From positions 1-7,453 of the forward strand of contig JAOZLN010000119.1 in assembly GCA_029934845.1 (NCBI GenBank): a DNA stretch of 7,453 nt, read 5' to 3'. Both the position numbers and the translations under genes were made by a program. Positions 5,764 through 7,453 of the stretch are shown piece after piece. Every line of letters starts with the position of its first letter. Positions within the stretch are counted from its first letter, which is position 1. This DNA comes from Candidatus Sabulitectum sp. (GTDB lineage Bacteria; Fermentibacterota; Fermentibacteria; Fermentibacterales; JCC-6). The notes beneath the pieces were generated by a model. It was given only the letters and a program-made list of their open reading frames with translations, searched no databases and had not been told where the DNA came from.

Positions 5764-5770
5764 TATTCAC

Positions 5771-6403
5771 ATGTATAAAGATCTGACAGCAAGGCAGAAA
5801 GAATTTCTGGATTTCATTCAATCCTTTATGAAAAACAATGGCTATCCCCCTTCTATCAGAGAAATTCAACACGCCTTCAACCTGAAAAGCACAAAAGGAG
5901 TCAAAGGTCACATCGACAGGCTTGTAGAGAAGGGTTACCTGAACAGAACAGATGGGTCTGCCAGAGCTCTTTCTCTGCCACCACACAGAGCCAGCTTCGG
6001 CAGACGCGCGGTAGACAACCAGGCCCCTGTTATTGGTCGGGTTGCTGCAGGCCTGCCAATACTTGCCGAGGAAAATGAAGAGGGCCGTATGCCAGTTCCT
6101 GAAAGATTTCACGGTATTGAAGGAATCTTCTGGCTGGAAGTCCATGGTGACAGCATGGTCGACGAAGGCATTCTGGACGGAGATTTTGTTCTTGTAAGAC
6201 CAGTCCCGTTTGTAGAGGAAGGCACGGTAGCAGTCGTTCTTGTTGACGATGAGGCAACGGTGAAAAAATTCTACCACCGAGGAGACACAATCAGGCTTGT
6301 TCCAGCCAACGATCTTTACAAGGTAATGGAATTCCACGGATCTGCGTGTGCAAGTATTCGTGTTGCAGGCAAAGTTGTGGCGGTTTTCAGGTTTACTGGC
6401 TAA
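5771..6403 (+). CDS. lexA: LexA, SOS-response transcriptional repressor and self-cleaving protease
   Basis: At 210 residues it has the normal family length. The N-terminal winged helix-turn-helix is at about 1-70 ('YPPSIREIQHAFNLKS' 25-40, recognition helix around 'STKGVKGHIDRL' 40-51). The C-terminal S24 peptidase domain carries the Ala93-Gly94 self-cleavage bond ('VAAGLP'), the catalytic serine in 'GDSMVDEG' (Ser128) and the catalytic lysine in 'ATVKK' (Lys165). RecA filaments on damaged DNA trigger cleavage and free the SOS genes. The HTH is closer in look to Gram-positive LexA than to E. coli LexA, in line with the operator upstream. It has its own promoter and operator. Its last 11 bases overlap the end of the convergent HAD gene. 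Confidence 0.95.
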   Translation: MYKDLTARQKEFLDFIQSFMKNNGYPPSIREIQHAFNLKSTKGVKGHIDRLVEKGYLNRTDGSARALSLPPHRASFGRRAVDNQAPVIGRVAAGLPILAEENEEGRMPVPERFHGIEGIFWLEVHGDSMVDEGILDGDFVLVRPVPFVEEGTVAVVLVDDEATVKKFYHRGDTIRLVPANDLYKVMEFHGSACASIRVAGKVVAVFRFTG

Positions 6404-7025
6404 CCATCTTCTTGATCAGGGGAACAATTTCCTTCACTTGGCTAACGGAGGTTGCCCCCTGATGCTCTGCTGCAGAACCATACCCGTATGAACATGCTAT
6501 AACTGGAAAGGAATTTTCCAGGCCGGCTTGTATATCATGATACCGGTCTCCAACCATCACAGTGAAATCATAATTCCTGCTCATCTCAAAAAGTCTTGCA
6601 GTTTTTGAGGCCTCTTCGGTTCTTCCTGTCAAATTCGCAAAAAAATCTTTTATTCCCAGTGTTTCAGTCACAAGAACAATGTAGTCGTTATGGGCATTTG
6701 ACAGAACTGCAAGGTCAAAACCCGCATGTTTCAGATCTGATAGCATTGCTTTTACTCCAGGATACAATTTCCCGGTTAGCGGTAGAGTGACAGCCTGATG
6801 AAATTTCACCCTCTCGGTGAATTTTTCACATACTGCCGGCTCATCCGACCCAACAAGAACTTTACAGAAGACCTCAAGAGGTTCTCCGTAAAGGGAATTT
6901 ATCAGATCGTAAGGTGGCTCCACCTTCCCCGTAACATCTCCGGCAGCCATTGCAATTGCAGGAGCCAGAGCAAATTCAGTGTGATGCAGTGTGCCATCCA
7001 GATCAAAAACTGCCAGCTTTCTCAT
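6393..7025 (-). CDS. HAD-superfamily phosphatase, phosphoglycolate phosphatase-like
   Basis: The 210-residue protein has all four HAD motifs: 'FDLDGT' (nucleophile Asp8, acid Asp10), 'VLSNA' (Ser109), Lys141 in 'TEEASKTARL', and 'VGDRYHD' (158-164). The helical cap between motifs I and II (about 15-85) places it in the Gph/PGMB-like subclass that hydrolyses small phosphate esters; the substrate is not predictable. The C-terminal 'CSYGYGSAAE' is also typical of Gph-like members. The ATG has GGAGG five bases upstream. It runs divergently from the Cof-type HAD gene (41-base gap) and converges on lexA with overlapping ends, so no terminator fits between them. Confidence 0.88.
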   Translation of the reverse strand: MRKLAVFDLDGTLHHTEFALAPAIAMAAGDVTGKVEPPYDLINSLYGEPLEVFCKVLVGSDEPAVCEKFTERVKFHQAVTLPLTGKLYPGVKAMLSDLKHAGFDLAVLSNAHNDYIVLVTETLGIKDFFANLTGRTEEASKTARLFEMSRNYDFTVMVGDRYHDIQAGLENSFPVIACSYGYGSAAEHQGATSVSQVKEIVPLIKKMVSQ

Positions 7026-7053
7026 TCTTCCTCCATAATTGTTGAAGGGGGAA

Positions 7054-7060
7054 TATATTA
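7054..7060. promoter_or_regulatory. Possible shared -10 region of the divergent HAD pair
   Basis: TATATT (7054-7059) in the plus direction and TAATAT (7060-7055) in the minus direction overlap in the 41-base gap. No good -35 is visible on either side. In the plus direction the start would fall on or near the ATG. Confidence 0.3.
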
Positions 7061-7066
7061 CCCTCT

Positions 7067-7453
7067 ATGAAAAAGACTTCACTATTTGCTACAGACCTGG
7101 ACGGCACTCTGCTCCGGGATGACGGTACATTCAGTGCCAGAGACATATCTGCACTTGAATCTCTGCGAGAACAGGGTTGTGCCGTTGTACTGGCAACAGG
7201 ACGAAGTCCTGTGTCTTTACAGATGAGTCTGGCTGGAGTGAAGCTTCCTGTAGACTGGTATGTTTTGTCCTCCGGTGCGGGAATACTTGACTCTGCGGGA
7301 AATGTCACCATGTCCAGAACTCTTTCTTCAAATGATACTGCTGTTGTGCACAAAGCTTTCGCTGAGCTGGGAATTTCCGATATTTCTATTCAGGGATCCT
7401 TTCCCGATGCGCACATACTTCACTGGATGGATGGGAAACATTCTCTTGATTTT
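7067..7453 (+). CDS. Cof-type HAD-IIB phosphatase, N-terminal part (cut by window end)
   Basis: The 129 visible codons are open to the window edge. Motif I is 'FATDLDGTLL' (Asp10, Asp12), motif II is 'VLATGRSP' (about 41-48), and 'VLSSGAGI' (66-73) corresponds to the 'NGA-x-I' stretch of Cof/YidA-like proteins. These hydrolyse sugar phosphates or similar small phosphates; substrate unknown. Full proteins are about 260-290 residues, so half is missing. The start ATG at 7067 is the only one possible: a TGA lies in frame 24 bases upstream, and the GGGGG at 7047-7051 is 15 bases away, too far for a normal ribosome binding site. A TATATT 7 bases before the ATG suggests leaderless transcription. 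Divergent from the other HAD gene. Confidence 0.85.
   Translation, partial: MKKTSLFATDLDGTLLRDDGTFSARDISALESLREQGCAVVLATGRSPVSLQMSLAGVKLPVDWYVLSSGAGILDSAGNVTMSRTLSSNDTAVVHKAFAELGISDISIQGSFPDAHILHWMDGKHSLDF

Noticed and set aside
5636..5770. N-terminal extension of LexA from ATG 5636
   Set aside because: It would cross the promoter and palindrome, and the LexA family starts at the residue matching ATG 5771.
5669..6337. Long open frame on the minus strand opposite lexA
   Set aside because: Composition is cysteine- and histidine-rich as expected for a shadow frame, with no recognisable domain, and lexA on the other strand is certain.

Overview
The window looks like a chromosome segment of an uncultured or little-studied bacterium of the FCB (Fibrobacterota-Chlorobi-Bacteroidota) side of the tree. 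The hints are a gingipain-type (C25) propeptide gene, a PorV/PorQ-family outer-membrane protein and a Gram-negative style set of exported proteins. Fermentibacteria/Aegiribacteria-like lineages are my best guess, but this is inference from gene style only. The genes use ATG and TTG starts and Shine-Dalgarno sites (GGGAGG, AGGAG, AAGGA). I saw no insertion sequence, CRISPR array or phage gene.

Layout. Minus strand, 1-592: start of a C25-type secreted protease gene, broken by an in-frame TAG after 149 codons; its frame stays open to the window edge. It has a strong promoter (TTGACA-N17-TATTCT) with a run of nine C (minus strand) just upstream of the -35 box. 762-878: initiator tRNA-fMet with its own promoter and a hairpin terminator. 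926-5072, minus strand: a tight five-gene operon. In transcription order it holds an exported HhH + ComEC-like metallo-beta-lactamase protein, two MalF/MalG-type ABC permeases, a small exported protein of unknown function and a PorV/PorQ-family protein. The genes are spaced from -4 to about +8 bases apart. 5148-5588, plus strand: a small exported beta-repeat protein, divergent from the operon, with a duplicated 3' end. 5771-6403, plus strand: lexA, with a clear sigma70 promoter and a 12-base palindrome at the start point that is a likely LexA autoregulatory box. 6393-7025, minus strand: a HAD phosphatase overlapping the lexA tail by 11 bases. 7067 to the window end, plus strand: a Cof-type HAD phosphatase, divergent and cut by the edge.

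How the genes may work together. The five-gene operon couples a DNA-processing-like exported hydrolase, the membrane half of a sugar-type ABC importer (no binding protein or ATPase in the window) and an outer-membrane beta-barrel. This suggests an envelope-spanning uptake or processing function, but no substrate can be read from the sequence. The PorV-like protein and the C25 protease are the kind of pair linked by type IX secretion, though here they are in separate transcription units.

Most worth a second look: the HhH-MBL fusion and its operon; two in-frame TAG codons followed by apparently related open sequence (C25 gene and small beta-repeat gene); the LexA box AAACATATGTTT; and the poly-C tract next to the C25 promoter.
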